Source: Stutzerimonas nitrititolerans (lineage in GTDB: Bacteria > Pseudomonadota > Gammaproteobacteria > Pseudomonadales > Pseudomonadaceae). Taken from it: a stretch of 64,000 nt of DNA. How positions within the stretch are numbered: position 1 is the first letter of the stretch; every line of letters begins with the position of its first letter. This document shows positions 20,994-30,922 of this stretch, piece after piece. The stretch spans positions 62,001 to 126,000 of the forward strand of contig NZ_RFFL01000011.1 of assembly GCF_003696285.1 (NCBI RefSeq). Reading direction: 5' to 3'. The position numbers were made by a program, and so were the translations under genes. The notes beneath the pieces were generated by a model that saw only the letters and a list, made by a program, of their open reading frames with translations, ran no database searches and was not told where the DNA came from.

Positions 20994-22286
20994 CACTAGT
21001 GTCCGGTAAAAACGCGGGGGTGCCCCACACCCCCCGCTGCCGTAGGCCTTTGGCTGATAATCGGGTTTCTAGACTCGATTTGAGCAGCCGTAAATGTTTT
21101 CACCCATCCGCCTTTCCCACATCCTGCAATTCATTCCACGCGCGGCCTTTAATGCAGCGGTCAAGCAGAGTCAGGCCGACCGGTACGTCAAGAAGGTCAG
21201 CTCATGGGACCTGTTGGTTACCCTGCTATTGGGGCAGTTGACTCAGGCGCGGAGCCTGCGTTCGCTGGCTGTGACCTCACAGGCGTTGCAGCCCCATCGT
21301 TACCACCTCAACGCCAACAGTCTGAGCCGCTCGACACTCAGTGATGCCTTGCAAAAGCGATCGCCCGAACCGTTAAAGGCGGTCTGTCAGCTACTGCTGA
21401 CCCAGGTCGGGCGCAAGCAGAGACGCTCGATAGCGCCGATGATCAGCTTGATCGACTCGACCTGCATTACCCTGCGAGGCCCCAGGTTCGACGACTGGAC
21501 TCTCGCCACCAAGACGCGGATCACCCAGGGGCTCAAGATCCATGTCGGGCTGGATGCCCAACAACTGGCCCCAACGTACGTGAACGTCACACCCGCCAAC
21601 CTCAATGACCTGAGCGATGCGCTGCAAATGCCTATCGAGGCGGGTGTTACCTACGTATTCGACAAGGGCTACTGCGATTACAACTGGTGGCACCGCATCG
21701 ATCAGGCGGGTTCTGTCTTTGTCACTCGGCTGAAGAAAAATGCCAATGTGGCGCGTATTCGAGAGCTGACAAAGACCGGTACTGAACCCGGTATCGAGTC
21801 GGACGAGGTGGTTCGCTTCAACAAGAAAATCCTCAACACCAAACGCCCCAACCGCTATTTCGGACAGGATGTGCGCCGTATTCGGGTCAACCGCGATGGC
21901 GACAAGCCCGACCTGATCCTGATCACCAATGACTTCAAACGAAGCGCCCAGCAGATCGCTGCACTCTACAAGCAGCGCTGGCAAATCGAGCTGTTCTTCA
22001 AATGGATCAAGCAGCATCTGAAGCTCAAGCACTATTTCGGCTGTTCGGAAAATGCCGTGCGCCTGCAGATCTACAGTGCCCTGCTTGCGTTTCTCTTGCT
22101 GCATGCCTACCGGCGGCACTCATGTGCCACCGGCAGCATTTATGAGTTTGCTACTCAGCTTGCGTACAGCCTGTTCGAACGGCCAGCGGCGATGCTCAAA
22201 GCGGCTGAGCGACGACGTAACCAGGCGAAGCTGAGGATCGCCATGGGAAGCCTTCAGCTATGAACAATTTTCCCCGGACACTAGTG
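20994..22286 (+). mobile_element. IS4-family insertion sequence, 1293 bp, complete
   Basis: Ends are inverted repeats: left CACTAGTGTCCGGTAAAAA and right (complement) CACTAGTGTCCGGGGAAAA, 13 perfect matches then two mismatches. Flanked by a perfect 12-bp direct repeat GCGCGGAAGCGT (20982-20993 and 22287-22298). One intact transposase gene fills it. Perfect duplication and an intact gene indicate recent movement. It sits inside a REP palindrome between pmpR and ruvC. Confidence 0.93.
21094..22263 (+). CDS. IS4-family transposase
   Basis: 389-residue DDE transposase. The catalytic acidic residues appear as [10 protein letters not shown] (first Asp, near residue 125), VFDKGYCDY (second Asp, near 190) and Y-(2)-R-(3)-E-(6)-K in [15 protein letters not shown] (near 292), the YREK signature that defines IS4-family elements. 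N-terminal [20 protein letters not shown] is typical of a group of proteobacterial IS4 transposases. Reading frame intact; ATG at 21094 lies 100 bases inside the left end. Confidence 0.93.
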   Translation: MFSPIRLSHILQFIPRAAFNAAVKQSQADRYVKKVSSWDLLVTLLLGQLTQARSLRSLAVTSQALQPHRYHLNANSLSRSTLSDALQKRSPEPLKAVCQLLLTQVGRKQRRSIAPMISLIDSTCITLRGPRFDDWTLATKTRITQGLKIHVGLDAQQLAPTYVNVTPANLNDLSDALQMPIEAGVTYVFDKGYCDYNWWHRIDQAGSVFVTRLKKNANVARIRELTKTGTEPGIESDEVVRFNKKILNTKRPNRYFGQDVRRIRVNRDGDKPDLILITNDFKRSAQQIAALYKQRWQIELFFKWIKQHLKLKHYFGCSENAVRLQIYSALLAFLLLHAYRRHSCATGSIYEFATQLAYSLFERPAAMLKAAERRRNQAKLRIAMGSLQL

Positions 22287-22298
22287 GCGCGGAAGCGT
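22287..22298. repeat. 12-bp target-site duplication, right copy
   Basis: GCGCGGAAGCGT directly abutting the right inverted repeat of the insertion sequence; identical to 20982-20993. Confidence 0.88.
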
Positions 22299-22349
22299 GG
22301 AAACGAGCGTTGGATATGGGGTAGCGCGAGGTTATTTCTTCAACCGATG

Positions 22350-22413
22350 GTGCCCACGCTCCCGCGTGGGCACCCGGCAAGGTTGGCGTTCCCACGCTGG
22401 AGGCGTGGGAACG
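22350..22413. repeat. Two REP palindromes
   Basis: gtgcccacgctc / ccgcgtgggcac at 22350-22373 and cgttcccacgctgg / aggcgtgggaacg at 22387-22413. Adjacent units of the REP cluster upstream of ruvC. The remaining bases 22414-22526 show no gene and should include the ruvC ribosome binding region. Confidence 0.82.
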
Positions 22414-22526
22414 ATCTCGGACAGGTTCGGCCCTATTGGCGTCGCGGACGCGGAGTTATGTGGCTAGCCGCCGAGCCACGAGCTCCCTATACTTGCCGCT
22501 GGATAAATAGACAGTATGGCGGACGC

Positions 22527-23051
22527 ATGACCCTTATCCTCGGGATCGATCCCGGCTCGCGCATCACCGGCTACGGCGTCGTCCGCGATACCGGTCGCAA
22601 TTGCGAGTATGTGGCGTCTGGCTGTATCCGCACGGGCAGTGGCGAGCTGTCCGCCCGGTTGCAGGCAGTGTTCGCCGGGGTCAGCGAGGTGATTCGCCTG
22701 CACGGCCCGGTAACCATGGGCATCGAGCAGGTGTTCATGGCGCGCAATGCCGATTCCGCGCTCAAGCTCGGGCAGGCGCGGGGGGCTGCGATCGTGGCGG
22801 CGGCGGAGCAGGGGCTGGAGATTGCCGAATACACGGCTACTCAGGTCAAGCAGGCCATTGCCGGTACCGGGGGCGCCGACAAGGAGCAGGTACAGATGAT
22901 GGTGATGCACCTGCTGAAACTAGTGAAGAAGCCGCAGATCGATGCCTCCGACGCGCTGGCGATCGCCCTGTGCCATGCGCACCATCGGCAAAGCCTGATC
23001 CCCCACGGCCTGGCGGGCGCCAGGCGAAGAGGCGGACGCCTGCGTTTGTAA
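22527..23051 (+). CDS. ruvC: Holliday junction resolvase RuvC
   Basis: Endonuclease that cuts four-way junctions bound by RuvAB. 174 residues starting [19 protein letters not shown]; catalytic carboxylates are Asp in ILGIDPG, Glu in MGIEQVF, and the Asp pair in [14 protein letters not shown] near residue 140. Normal length. ATG at 22527 chosen as it gives the family N-terminus; the longer open frame upstream runs through REP DNA. With ruvA and ruvB forms the ruvCAB cluster; the upstream insertion sequence may have altered its transcription from the pmpR side. Confidence 0.95.
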   Translation: MTLILGIDPGSRITGYGVVRDTGRNCEYVASGCIRTGSGELSARLQAVFAGVSEVIRLHGPVTMGIEQVFMARNADSALKLGQARGAAIVAAAEQGLEIAEYTATQVKQAIAGTGGADKEQVQMMVMHLLKLVKKPQIDASDALAIALCHAHHRQSLIPHGLAGARRRGGRLRL

Positions 23052-23107
23052 AGGCGGCATGCAGGTCATTCGGGCCGCTCGATCGGTCGAAATAGGAAGT
23101 GATTACC

Positions 23108-23713
23108 GTGATTGGACGTTTGCGCGGCACCCTGGCTGAGAAACAGCCGCCACATTTGATTCTGGATGTAAACGGCGTCGGCTATGAAGTCGAGGTGCCG
23201 ATGACCACGCTTTACCGTTTGCCGGCGCTTGGCGAGCCGGTGACGCTGCACACCCACCTGGTGGTGCGTGAAGATGCACAGCTGCTCTACGGCTTTGCCG
23301 AAAAGCGCGACCGTGAGCTGTTCCGCGAGCTGATCCGCCTCAATGGCGTGGGCCCCAAGCTGGCGCTGGCGCTGATGTCCGGGCTCGAAGTGGATGAGTT
23401 GGTGCGTTGTGTACAGGCGCAGGATACTTCCGTGCTGGTGAAGATACCGGGAGTCGGCAAGAAGACGGCCGAGCGCTTGCTGGTCGAGCTCAAGGATCGC
23501 TTCAAGGCCTGGGAGAACATGCCGTCCATCGCGCCTCTGGTGGTGGAACCCCGGGCGAATGTGGCAGTCTCAAGCGCCGAGAATGATGCGGTCAGTGCGC
23601 TGATTTCCCTCGGTTTCAAACCCCAAGAGGCCAGCCGTGCCGTTTCCGCCGTACAGGAAGACGATTTGAGCAGTGAAGACCTGATCCGCCGTGCACTCAA
23701 GGGAATGGTGTAG
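23108..23713 (+). CDS. ruvA: Holliday junction branch migration protein RuvA
   Basis: Tetrameric junction-binding subunit of the RuvAB motor. 201 residues beginning [20 protein letters not shown] from the GTG at 23108, preceded by AGGAAG; an in-frame GTG at 23099 overlaps that site and is less likely. Two helix-hairpin-helix motifs ([15 protein letters not shown] and [17 protein letters not shown] near residues 75-125) and a C-terminal domain III that contacts RuvB follow. Stop overlaps the ruvB start by one base (TAGTG). Confidence 0.95.
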   Translation: MIGRLRGTLAEKQPPHLILDVNGVGYEVEVPMTTLYRLPALGEPVTLHTHLVVREDAQLLYGFAEKRDRELFRELIRLNGVGPKLALALMSGLEVDELVRCVQAQDTSVLVKIPGVGKKTAERLLVELKDRFKAWENMPSIAPLVVEPRANVAVSSAENDAVSALISLGFKPQEASRAVSAVQEDDLSSEDLIRRALKGMV

Positions 23714-24765
23714 TGATCGAAGCTGATCGTCTGATTGCCCCCACCGGTCGTGATCGCGAAGAACAGTTCGACCGCGCCATTCGTCCGCTGAGCCTGGCCG
23801 ACTACATCGGCCAGCCGTTGGTGCGCGAGCAGATGGACTTGTTCATCCGCGCTGCGCGAGGACGCAGCGAGGCGCTGGACCATACCCTGATATTCGGTCC
23901 TCCGGGGCTGGGCAAGACCACGCTGGCGAACATCATCGCGCAGGAAATGGGCGTCTCGATCAAGAGCACCTCCGGCCCGGTGCTGGAGCGGCCGGGCGAC
24001 CTCGCCGCGCTGCTGACCAACCTGGAGCAGGGCGACATCCTCTTCGTCGACGAGATCCACCGGCTGTCGCCCATCGTCGAGGAAGTGCTGTATCCGGCGA
24101 TGGAAGATTTCCAGCTGGACATCATGATCGGCGAAGGGCCGGCGGCGCGCTCGATCAAGCTCGACCTGCCGCCCTTCACCCTGGTGGGTGCTACCACCCG
24201 GGCGGGCATGCTCACCAATCCGCTGCGCGATCGCTTCGGGATCGTTCAGCGGCTCGAGTTCTACTCCACCGCGGACCTGGCGACCATCGTCAGCCGTTCG
24301 GCCGGTATCCTCGGCCTGCCGATCGAGGTCGAGGGGGCGTTCGAGATCGCTCGTCGCGCCCGTGGCACGCCGCGAATCGCCAACAGGCTGCTGCGTCGAG
24401 TGCGTGACTTTGCCGAAGTGCGGGGCAATGGCGAGATCACCCGGGCCATTGCCGATCTTGCCCTGAACATGCTCGACGTCGACGAGCGCGGCCTGGACCA
24501 TCAGGATCGACGGCTGCTGCTGACCCTGATCGAGAAGTTCGATGGCGGGCCGGTCGGCATCGACAGCCTTGCCGCGGCGATCAGCGAGGAGCGCCACACC
24601 ATCGAGGATGTACTGGAGCCTTACCTGATCCAGCAGGGCTACATCATGCGTACACCGCGTGGGCGTGTGGTCACCCGCCACGCCTACCTGCATTTCGGTC
24701 TGAACCTGCCACGGCGCATGGAAGAATCCCCGGTTGGTGACCTGTTCGGCAGCGATCCGGCGTGA
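23713..24765 (+). CDS. ruvB: Holliday junction branch migration ATPase RuvB
   Basis: AAA+ hexameric helicase driving branch migration. 350 residues; Walker [13 protein letters not shown] (near residue 61), Walker [11 protein letters not shown] (near 110), sensor 1 [10 protein letters not shown] with arginine finger region NPLRDRFG, and a C-terminal winged helix. GTG start at 23713 overlaps the ruvA stop. Full length. Confidence 0.97.
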   Translation: MIEADRLIAPTGRDREEQFDRAIRPLSLADYIGQPLVREQMDLFIRAARGRSEALDHTLIFGPPGLGKTTLANIIAQEMGVSIKSTSGPVLERPGDLAALLTNLEQGDILFVDEIHRLSPIVEEVLYPAMEDFQLDIMIGEGPAARSIKLDLPPFTLVGATTRAGMLTNPLRDRFGIVQRLEFYSTADLATIVSRSAGILGLPIEVEGAFEIARRARGTPRIANRLLRRVRDFAEVRGNGEITRAIADLALNMLDVDERGLDHQDRRLLLTLIEKFDGGPVGIDSLAAAISEERHTIEDVLEPYLIQQGYIMRTPRGRVVTRHAYLHFGLNLPRRMEESPVGDLFGSDPA

Positions 24766-24816
24766 TGAAAATATTGTTGTCTCACCCAATTGGAATTTGC
24801 AGGGCCTGGCTCTAGT

Positions 24817-25260
24817 ATGCGCGCGGAAACAGCTGGTCAACCCTTCACCCACCGGTGTCGGGTGTACTACGAAGATACCGATGCCGGCGGCATCGTTTAT
24901 TACGTCAATTACCTCAAGTTCATGGAGCGGGCCCGTACCGAACGGTTGCGCAGCCTGGGTTTCGCCCAGTCGCAGCTGGCCGGCCAGGATCTGCTCTTCG
25001 TCGTGCACAGCAGCGAGGCGCGCTACCACGCACCGGCGCGGCTGGACGACGAACTGCTGGTAACTGCCGAAGTCGTCGAGATGAAACGTGCCAGCCTGCG
25101 TTTTCGGCAGCAGGTGCGGCGGGCCCAGGATGATCTGCTGCTCTGTGAAGGGCAGTTTCTGGTGGCTTGCGTGCGCACCGAGAATTTGAAACCCCGACCT
25201 ATCCCCGAAGCGCTGCGCACAGCGTTCGTCGAGTCGGGTCTACCCCCTGCAGGAGAGTAA
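24817..25260 (+). CDS. ybgC: Acyl-CoA thioesterase YbgC
   Basis: 147-residue hotdog-fold thioesterase of the tol-pal-associated YbgC family, probably acting on short-chain or phospholipid-related acyl thioesters at the membrane. The 4HBT signature is [20 protein letters not shown] with catalytic Asp in EDTDAGG near residue 20. ATG at 24817 is chosen; a TTG nine codons upstream is possible. First gene of the Tol-Pal cluster; tolQ begins two bases after its stop. Confidence 0.92.
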   Translation: MRAETAGQPFTHRCRVYYEDTDAGGIVYYVNYLKFMERARTERLRSLGFAQSQLAGQDLLFVVHSSEARYHAPARLDDELLVTAEVVEMKRASLRFRQQVRRAQDDLLLCEGQFLVACVRTENLKPRPIPEALRTAFVESGLPPAGE

Positions 25261-25262
25261 GC

Positions 25263-25955
25263 GTGGAAGCCAACGTCGATCACATGTCCATGTGGAGCCT
25301 GATCAGCAATGCCAGCTTCGTGGTTCAGCTAGTCATGCTGATCCTGGTGGCTGCCTCGGTGACTTCATGGATCCTCATTTTCCAGCGCGGCAACCTGCTG
25401 CGCGCCGCCAAGCGCTCGCTGGATACTTTCGAAGAGCGTTTCTGGTCGGGTATCGACCTGTCCAAGCTCTATCGCCAGGCGGGCAGCAATCCCGATCCGG
25501 ATTCGGGTGTCGAGCAGATCTTCCGGGCCGGTTTCAAGGAATTCTCCCGTCTGCGCCAGCAGCAGGGCGTGGACCCCGATGCGGTCATGGATGCCGTGAA
25601 CCGAGCCATGCGCGTCGCCATCTCCCGTGAGGAAGAGAAGCTCGAGCAGAGCCTACCGTTCCTCGCCACCGTCGGTTCGACCAGTCCCTACATCGGCCTG
25701 TTCGGTACCGTCTGGGGCATCATGAACTCCTTCCGCGGCCTGGCCCAGGTGCAGCAGGCGACGCTCGCCACTGTCGCGCCCGGTATTGCCGAAGCACTGA
25801 TCGCGACCGCGATCGGCCTGTTCGCGGCGATCCCGGCGGTCATCGCCTATAACCGCTTCTCGGCACGTGGCGAGATGCTCATCGGCCGCTACTACACCTT
25901 CGCCGATGAGTTCCAGGCGATTCTCCACCGCAAAGTCCACACCACCGAAGATTGA
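25263..25955 (+). CDS. tolQ: Tol-Pal system proton channel subunit TolQ
   Basis: Inner-membrane stator of the TolQRA proton-driven motor that pulls the outer membrane inward at division. 230 residues from the GTG at 25263 (after GCAGGAGAG): MEANVDHMSMWSLI. Three membrane helices at about residues 15-38, 135-160 and 172-195, and a large cytoplasmic loop; the conserved helices 2-3 pore region reads LPFLATVGSTSPYIGLFGTV. Order ybgC-tolQ-tolR-tolA-tolB-oprL-cpoB is the standard one. Confidence 0.95.
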   Translation: MEANVDHMSMWSLISNASFVVQLVMLILVAASVTSWILIFQRGNLLRAAKRSLDTFEERFWSGIDLSKLYRQAGSNPDPDSGVEQIFRAGFKEFSRLRQQQGVDPDAVMDAVNRAMRVAISREEEKLEQSLPFLATVGSTSPYIGLFGTVWGIMNSFRGLAQVQQATLATVAPGIAEALIATAIGLFAAIPAVIAYNRFSARGEMLIGRYYTFADEFQAILHRKVHTTED

Positions 25956-25967
25956 GGCCCCCAGGCC

Positions 25968-26420
25968 ATGGCTAGAATTCGCAACAGACGCAAGCCGGTC
26001 GCCGAGATGAACGTGGTGCCCTACATCGACGTGATGCTGGTGCTGCTGGTGATCTTCATGGTCACCGCGCCGATGCTCAACCAGGGCGTCAAGGTCGATC
26101 TGCCGCAGGTCAGCAGCGAAGTGCTGCCCCAGGACAACGATGCCCAGGTGCTGACCATCTCGATCAAGGCCGACAAGACCTACTACTGGAACATGGGCAG
26201 CGAAGTCGATACCGAAACGGTCCAGGACCAGGCACTGACACTGGAAGAAATGACCCGCGCGGTGACTGCGATCATGAATCAGAATCGCAGCCAGGGTAAG
26301 CAGATCCAGGTATTCGTGCGCGGTGACAAGGCGGTGGATTACGGTTCGGTCATGAACGCCATGGGTGGCCTGCAGCAGGCCGGTGTCGGCAACGTCGGCC
26401 TGATCACCGAGGCACCTTGA
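25968..26420 (+). CDS. tolR: Tol-Pal system protein TolR
   Basis: ExbD/TolR protein of 150 residues with one N-terminal membrane helix (about 18-38). The proton-coupling Asp lies in VVPYIDVMLVLLVIFMV (near residue 24). The periplasmic domain follows. Stop codon overlaps the tolA ATG (TGATG). Confidence 0.95.
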   Translation: MARIRNRRKPVAEMNVVPYIDVMLVLLVIFMVTAPMLNQGVKVDLPQVSSEVLPQDNDAQVLTISIKADKTYYWNMGSEVDTETVQDQALTLEEMTRAVTAIMNQNRSQGKQIQVFVRGDKAVDYGSVMNAMGGLQQAGVGNVGLITEAP

Positions 26421-27424
26421 TGCAGCCGACCGAGCGTTCATCTGCGCAGAGTTACTTCTGGCCTACCGTCCTGGCGGTGGGGCTGCACGTCATCATCTTC
26501 GGCATGCTCTTCGTCAGCTTCGCCATGACGCCGGATCTGCCGCCGTCCAAGCCTATCGTCCAGGCGACGCTGTACCAGTTGAAGTCGCAGAGCCAGGCCA
26601 CCACCCAGACCAACCAGAAACTTGCCGGTGAGGCGCAGAAGACGGCTGCCAAGCAGTACGAGGCCGAGCAGCTGGAGCAGCGCAAGATCGAGCAGGAAAA
26701 ACAGGCCGCGGCGGCTGCGGAACAAAAGAAGGCTGCGGATGCTCGAAAGGCCGAAGCAGCGAAGGTGGAAGCGGCGAAGAAGGCTGCTGATGCGAAGAAA
26801 GCCGAAGAAGCGCGAAAGGTAGCCGAGCAGAAGAAGCAGGCGGAAATCGCCAGGAAGAAGGCGGCGGACGAGGCGGCGAAGAAGAAGGCCGCCGACGAAG
26901 CCGCAAAGAAGAAGGCCGCTGAAGAAGCCAAGAAAAAGGCGGCTGAAGAGGCGAAGAAAAAAGCGGCTGCCGAGGCTGCGAAGAAAAAAGCCGCCGAAGA
27001 GGCCAAGAAGAAAGCGGCTGCCGAGGCTGCGCGCAAGGCGGCGGAAGACAGGAAGGCGCAGGCACTTGCCGAGTTGCTCGCCGACGATACACAGCGTCAG
27101 CAGGCCATGGCCGATACCCAGGGCGACCAGGTGGCCGGCGACTTCGACGATCTCATCCGTATGCGAGCGGCGCAGGGTTGGACCCGGCCGCCATCGGCGC
27201 GCAATAACATGTCGGTAACGCTGCGGGTGAACATGCTGCCGGACGGCACCATCACCGCGGTCAACGTTTCCCGGTCGAGTGGTGATGCGCCGTTCGACAA
27301 TTCCGCGGTTGCCGCGGTGAAGAATATCGGTCGGCTGACCGAGATGCAGGGGCTTTCCGCCCAGGAGTTCCAGCCGTACCGCTCGTTCACGATGACATTT
27401 ACGCCTGAGGATCTTGCGTTGTGA
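26420..27424 (+). CDS. tolA: Cell envelope protein TolA
   Basis: Long periplasm-spanning link between TolQR and TolB/Pal; also a receptor part for filamentous phages and colicins in related bacteria. 334 residues: one membrane helix (about 15-37), then a very long helical domain II of Lys/Ala/Glu repeats ([23 protein letters not shown], residues about 70-225), and the globular TolA C-terminal domain with the pattern [23 protein letters not shown] at 26420 overlaps the tolR stop. The repeated codons (27 kb region 26780-27050) make it prone to in-frame length variation. Confidence 0.95.
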   Translation: MQPTERSSAQSYFWPTVLAVGLHVIIFGMLFVSFAMTPDLPPSKPIVQATLYQLKSQSQATTQTNQKLAGEAQKTAAKQYEAEQLEQRKIEQEKQAAAAAEQKKAADARKAEAAKVEAAKKAADAKKAEEARKVAEQKKQAEIARKKAADEAAKKKAADEAAKKKAAEEAKKKAAEEAKKKAAAEAAKKKAAEEAKKKAAAEAARKAAEDRKAQALAELLADDTQRQQAMADTQGDQVAGDFDDLIRMRAAQGWTRPPSARNNMSVTLRVNMLPDGTITAVNVSRSSGDAPFDNSAVAAVKNIGRLTEMQGLSAQEFQPYRSFTMTFTPEDLAL

Positions 27425-28722
27425 TCAACTACCTCCGAGGTTTTATCGTTCTCCTGTCGCTGGTGCTGGGAAGTGCCGTCGCGCAGGAGAAAAATATCGT
27501 CGTCACCAGCGGTAGCGATCGTGCGATTCCGATCGCCGTCGTACCGTTCGGTTGGCAGGGCGGCAACGTGCTGTCGGAAGACATGGCCGAGATCATCGGC
27601 AACGACATGCGCAACTCCGGCATATTTCAGCCCATTCCCAAGCAGAACATGATCAGCATGCCGGCACGGCCCAGCGAGGTCATCTTCCGTGACTGGAAGG
27701 CCCTGGGTGCCCAGTACCTGCTGATCGGCGACATCCAGCCTTCCGGTGGCCGTCTGCAGGTGCAGTACGCGGTGTTCAACGTGACCACCGAGCAGCAGGT
27801 GATGACCGGCAGCGTCGGCGGCACCCCTGAACAGTTGCGTGACATGGCCCACTACATTGCCGACCAGTCGTTCGAAAAACTCACCGGGATCAAGGGCGCG
27901 TTCTCCACACGCCTGCTCTACGTGACCGCCGAGCGCATGAGTGCGAACAACACCCGTTATACGTTGCAACGCTCCGACTACGACGGCGCCCGCGCCGTGA
28001 CCCTGTTGCAGTCGCGCGAGCCGATCCTGTCGCCGCGCTATTCGCCCGATGGTCGCCGTATCGCCTATGTTTCGTTCGAGCAGAAGCGACCGCGCATCTT
28101 CATGCAGCACATCGATACCGGGCGGCGCGAGCAGATCACCAACTTCGAGGGTCTCAATGGCGCCCCGGCGTTCTCTCCGGATGGCAATCGGCTCGCATTC
28201 GTGCTGTCGAAGGATGGCAATCCCGAGGTCTATGTCATGGACCTTGGCTCGCGCCAGCTTCAGCGCCTGACCAATCATTACGCGATCGATACCGAGCCGT
28301 TCTGGGGCGCTGATGGCCAGACCATCTACTTCACCTCGGACCGTGCCGGCAAGCCGCAGATCTACAAGCAGCGCCTCGGTAGCAACAACGCCGAGCGGGT
28401 AACCTTCGTGGGTAACTACAACGCCAACCCTAAGTTGTCGGCTGATGAGAAGACGTTGGTGATGATCCATCGTCAGGATGGCTACACTAACTTCAAGGTA
28501 GCGGCGCAGGATCTGCAGCGTGGCAATCTGAGGTTGCTTTCGGACACCAGTCTCGATGAGTCACCCACTGTTGCGCCTAATGGCACCATGCTAATCTACG
28601 CCACCCGCCAGCAGGGCCGGGGAGTCTTGATGCTCGTATCCATCAATGGTCGAGTTAGGCTCCCGCTTCCTACTGCTCAAGGCGAAGTCCGTGAGCCATC
28701 GTGGTCCCCTTACCTGAACTGA
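27421..28722 (+). CDS. tolB: Tol-Pal system beta-propeller protein TolB
   Basis: Periplasmic protein that binds Pal and TolA. 433 residues; signal peptide [22 protein letters not shown]. An N-terminal alpha/beta domain (to about residue 160) precedes a six-bladed propeller with repeated SPDG-type motifs ([26 protein letters not shown]). GTG start overlaps the tolA stop (GTGA). Confidence 0.95.
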   Translation: MINYLRGFIVLLSLVLGSAVAQEKNIVVTSGSDRAIPIAVVPFGWQGGNVLSEDMAEIIGNDMRNSGIFQPIPKQNMISMPARPSEVIFRDWKALGAQYLLIGDIQPSGGRLQVQYAVFNVTTEQQVMTGSVGGTPEQLRDMAHYIADQSFEKLTGIKGAFSTRLLYVTAERMSANNTRYTLQRSDYDGARAVTLLQSREPILSPRYSPDGRRIAYVSFEQKRPRIFMQHIDTGRREQITNFEGLNGAPAFSPDGNRLAFVLSKDGNPEVYVMDLGSRQLQRLTNHYAIDTEPFWGADGQTIYFTSDRAGKPQIYKQRLGSNNAERVTFVGNYNANPKLSADEKTLVMIHRQDGYTNFKVAAQDLQRGNLRLLSDTSLDESPTVAPNGTMLIYATRQQGRGVLMLVSINGRVRLPLPTAQGEVREPSWSPYLN

Positions 28723-28773
28723 TGCGGTATCAATGTTCCACTAAAATCAAACACAAACCTGGGGTTGTTACAC

Positions 28774-29277
28774 ATGGAAATGCTGAAATTCGGTAAGTTT
28801 GCTGCGCTCGCTCTGGCCATGGCTGTTGCCGTCGGCTGTTCCTCCAAGGGCGGCGATGATTCGGGCGAAGGTTCGACTGCCATCGATCCCAACGCCGGTT
28901 ACGGTGCGGACACCGGTGCCGTTGACGGCAGCCTGAGCGAAGAAGCCGCTCTGCGCGCCATCACCACCTTCTACTTCGAGTACGACAGCTCCGACCTGAA
29001 GCCGGAAGCCATGCGCGCACTGGACGTCCACGCCAAGGACCTGCAGGCAGCCGGCAACCGTGTCGTTCTGGAAGGTCACACCGACGAGCGTGGCACCCGC
29101 GAGTACAACATGGCCCTCGGCGAGCGTCGTTCCAAGGCCGTACAGCGCTACCTGGTTCTGCAGGGTGTTTCCCCGGCTCAGCTGGAACTGGTTTCCTACG
29201 GCGAAGAGCGTCCTGTCGCCATGGGTAACGACGAGCAGTCCTGGGCTCAGAACCGTCGTGTAGAGCTGCGCAAGTAA
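28774..29277 (+). CDS. oprL: Peptidoglycan-associated lipoprotein OprL (Pal)
   Basis: Outer-membrane lipoprotein of the Tol-Pal system that binds diaminopimelate in peptidoglycan. 167 residues beginning [20 protein letters not shown]; lipobox AVGC with Cys near residue 22-23. OmpA-like C-terminal domain with [16 protein letters not shown] and the peptidoglycan-binding [22 protein letters not shown] at 28774 chosen by comparison with OprL of P. aeruginosa. The 51 bases after tolB probably include a separate oprL promoter. Confidence 0.96.
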   Translation: MEMLKFGKFAALALAMAVAVGCSSKGGDDSGEGSTAIDPNAGYGADTGAVDGSLSEEAALRAITTFYFEYDSSDLKPEAMRALDVHAKDLQAAGNRVVLEGHTDERGTREYNMALGERRSKAVQRYLVLQGVSPAQLELVSYGEERPVAMGNDEQSWAQNRRVELRK

Positions 29278-29283
29278 TAAGCC

Positions 29284-30105
29284 ATGCTCAAATACCGCCA
29301 TGCTCTGACCTTTGTTGCACTTGGTTTGCCGCTGCTTGCAGGGGCGCAGGTGCCGGTAGTCGAATATGAATCCGGCGGCGCCGTGAGCGCTCCGGGGTAT
29401 TCGGCGTCCGGGCCGGGTAATGGCGGTACCAGCGCCGGGGGCGGAGCTGCGGCTCCGTCTTCGGCGCAGGGCATGCTCTTCATGCAACTGCAACAGATGC
29501 AGGGCGAGATCGCGCAATTGCGCGGCATGCTCGAGGAGCAGCAGAATCAGATCCAGCGCCTGCAACAGGAAGGGCTGGAGCGTTACCAGGATCTCGACCA
29601 GCGTTTGATGAACGCCGGCCCAGGTGCAACCAGCACGCCGAATTCTCCAGCCGCTGGCGCAGACGCCGGCGGCTCTTCGTCGTCGCCGAACCGTGATGTG
29701 GCGCCAGCTGGCGCCAGTAGCGTGTCGGCTGACCCCGAAAAGGAAAAGTTGTATTACGACGCCGCCTTCGACCTGATCAAGGCGAAGGACTTCGACAAGG
29801 CCAGTCAGGCATTCACGGCTTTCCTGCGTCGCTACCCTGAAAGCCGCTACGCCGGCAATGCACAATACTGGCTGGGTGAAGTGAACCTGGCCCAGGGTGA
29901 TCTGCAAGGCGCTGGGCAAGCCTTTGCGAAAGTCAGTCAGGCCTACCCGCAACACGCCAAGGTACCCGACTCGCTCTACAAGCTTGCCGATGTCGAGCTG
30001 CGCCTGGGCAACCAGGAAAAAGCCCAACAGATGCTGCGTCAGGTCATCGCGCAGTACCCCGACAGCTCCGCTGCCCAGCTGGCGCAGCGCCAGTTGAATC
30101 GCTGA
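29284..30105 (+). CDS. cpoB: Cell division coordinator CpoB (YbgF)
   Basis: Periplasmic protein that couples peptidoglycan synthesis with Tol-driven constriction. 273 residues: signal peptide MLKYRHALTFVALGLPLLAG, a Gly/Ser/Ala-rich linker, a coiled coil that trimerises (LQQMQGEIAQLRGMLEEQQN, about 60-105), a second low-complexity linker and C-terminal TPR repeats (YDAAFDLIKAKDFDKASQAF, YAGNAQYWLGEVNLAQGD). Starts six bases after oprL; followed by a terminator that closes the Tol-Pal cluster. Confidence 0.93.
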   Translation: MLKYRHALTFVALGLPLLAGAQVPVVEYESGGAVSAPGYSASGPGNGGTSAGGGAAAPSSAQGMLFMQLQQMQGEIAQLRGMLEEQQNQIQRLQQEGLERYQDLDQRLMNAGPGATSTPNSPAAGADAGGSSSSPNRDVAPAGASSVSADPEKEKLYYDAAFDLIKAKDFDKASQAFTAFLRRYPESRYAGNAQYWLGEVNLAQGDLQGAGQAFAKVSQAYPQHAKVPDSLYKLADVELRLGNQEKAQQMLRQVIAQYPDSSAAQLAQRQLNR

Positions 30106-30123
30106 TTGCACTGACCTGAACGA

Positions 30124-30148
30124 AACCCGCCCTTGAGGCGGGTTTTTT
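30124..30148 (+). terminator. Intrinsic terminator of the Tol-Pal cluster
   Basis: Stem aacccgcc / ggcgggtt around cttga, followed by T6. Eighteen bases after the cpoB stop. Confidence 0.92.
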
Positions 30149-30218
30149 CGTTAAACTACCGGCCCTTTTCCCGCAACGGAGGCGGATGGCCTGTTTAGCC
30201 GTTACGCCCGTGGCTGAT

Positions 30219-30866
30219 ATGCACCATACCCTGCGAATAACCGAGATTTTCTACTCGTTGCAGGGGGAGACACGCACCAGTGGTTTGCCCACTGTGTTCG
30301 TACGCCTGACCGGCTGCCCCCTGCGCTGTCAATACTGCGATTCCGCTTACGCGTTCAGCGGTGGTGAAATCATGTCGCTCGAGGCGATTCTCGAGCGCGT
30401 CGCCGCTTACAAGCCGCGCTATGTCTGCGTCACCGGCGGGGAGCCGTTGGCTCAGCCAGCCTGTCAGGCGCTTCTGCAACGTCTGTGTGACGCCGGCTAC
30501 GAAGTGTCGCTGGAAACCAGCGGGGCGCTGTCCATCGCCGAGATCGATCAGCGGGTCAGTCGCGTCGTCGATCTGAAAACCCCGGGCTCGGGCGAGGTCG
30601 GCCGCAATCTTTACGCCAATATCGAGCATCTGAGTCGTAACGATCAGGTCAAGTTCGTCATCTGCTCGCGGGAAGACTACGACTGGGCAGTTTCCAAGCT
30701 GATCGAGTATCGGCTGGATGCGCGCGCGGGTGAGGTGCTGTTCTCGCCGAGCTATGGTCAGATCGACCTGCGCGCGCTGGCCGACTGGATCGTCAGCGAT
30801 AATCTGCCCGTGCGTCTGCAGTTGCAACTGCACAAGATCCTGTGGAATGACGCACCGGGTCACTGA
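30219..30866 (+). CDS. queE: 7-carboxy-7-deazaguanine synthase QueE
   Basis: Radical SAM enzyme that makes CDG in the preQ0/queuosine pathway. 215 residues from MHHTLRITEIFYSLQGE; the 4Fe-4S cluster cysteines are in GCPLRCQYCD (C-x3-C-x2-C). VCVTGGEPLAQ is the SAM-binding GGE motif. The start at 30219 is chosen by homology; upstream in-frame ATG (30186) and GTG (30210) codons are less likely. QueC follows on the same strand and acts on its product. Confidence 0.93.
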   Translation: MHHTLRITEIFYSLQGETRTSGLPTVFVRLTGCPLRCQYCDSAYAFSGGEIMSLEAILERVAAYKPRYVCVTGGEPLAQPACQALLQRLCDAGYEVSLETSGALSIAEIDQRVSRVVDLKTPGSGEVGRNLYANIEHLSRNDQVKFVICSREDYDWAVSKLIEYRLDARAGEVLFSPSYGQIDLRALADWIVSDNLPVRLQLQLHKILWNDAPGH

Positions 30867-30922
30867 CCTGCTGTTTTGCGGCGTAACCAGTACTGGCTCA
30901 GACACATTTACAAGGTAAACCC

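Noticed and set aside
23287..25029. A 580-codon open frame on the minus strand
   Set aside because: Runs antisense through ruvA and ruvB, both certain genes.
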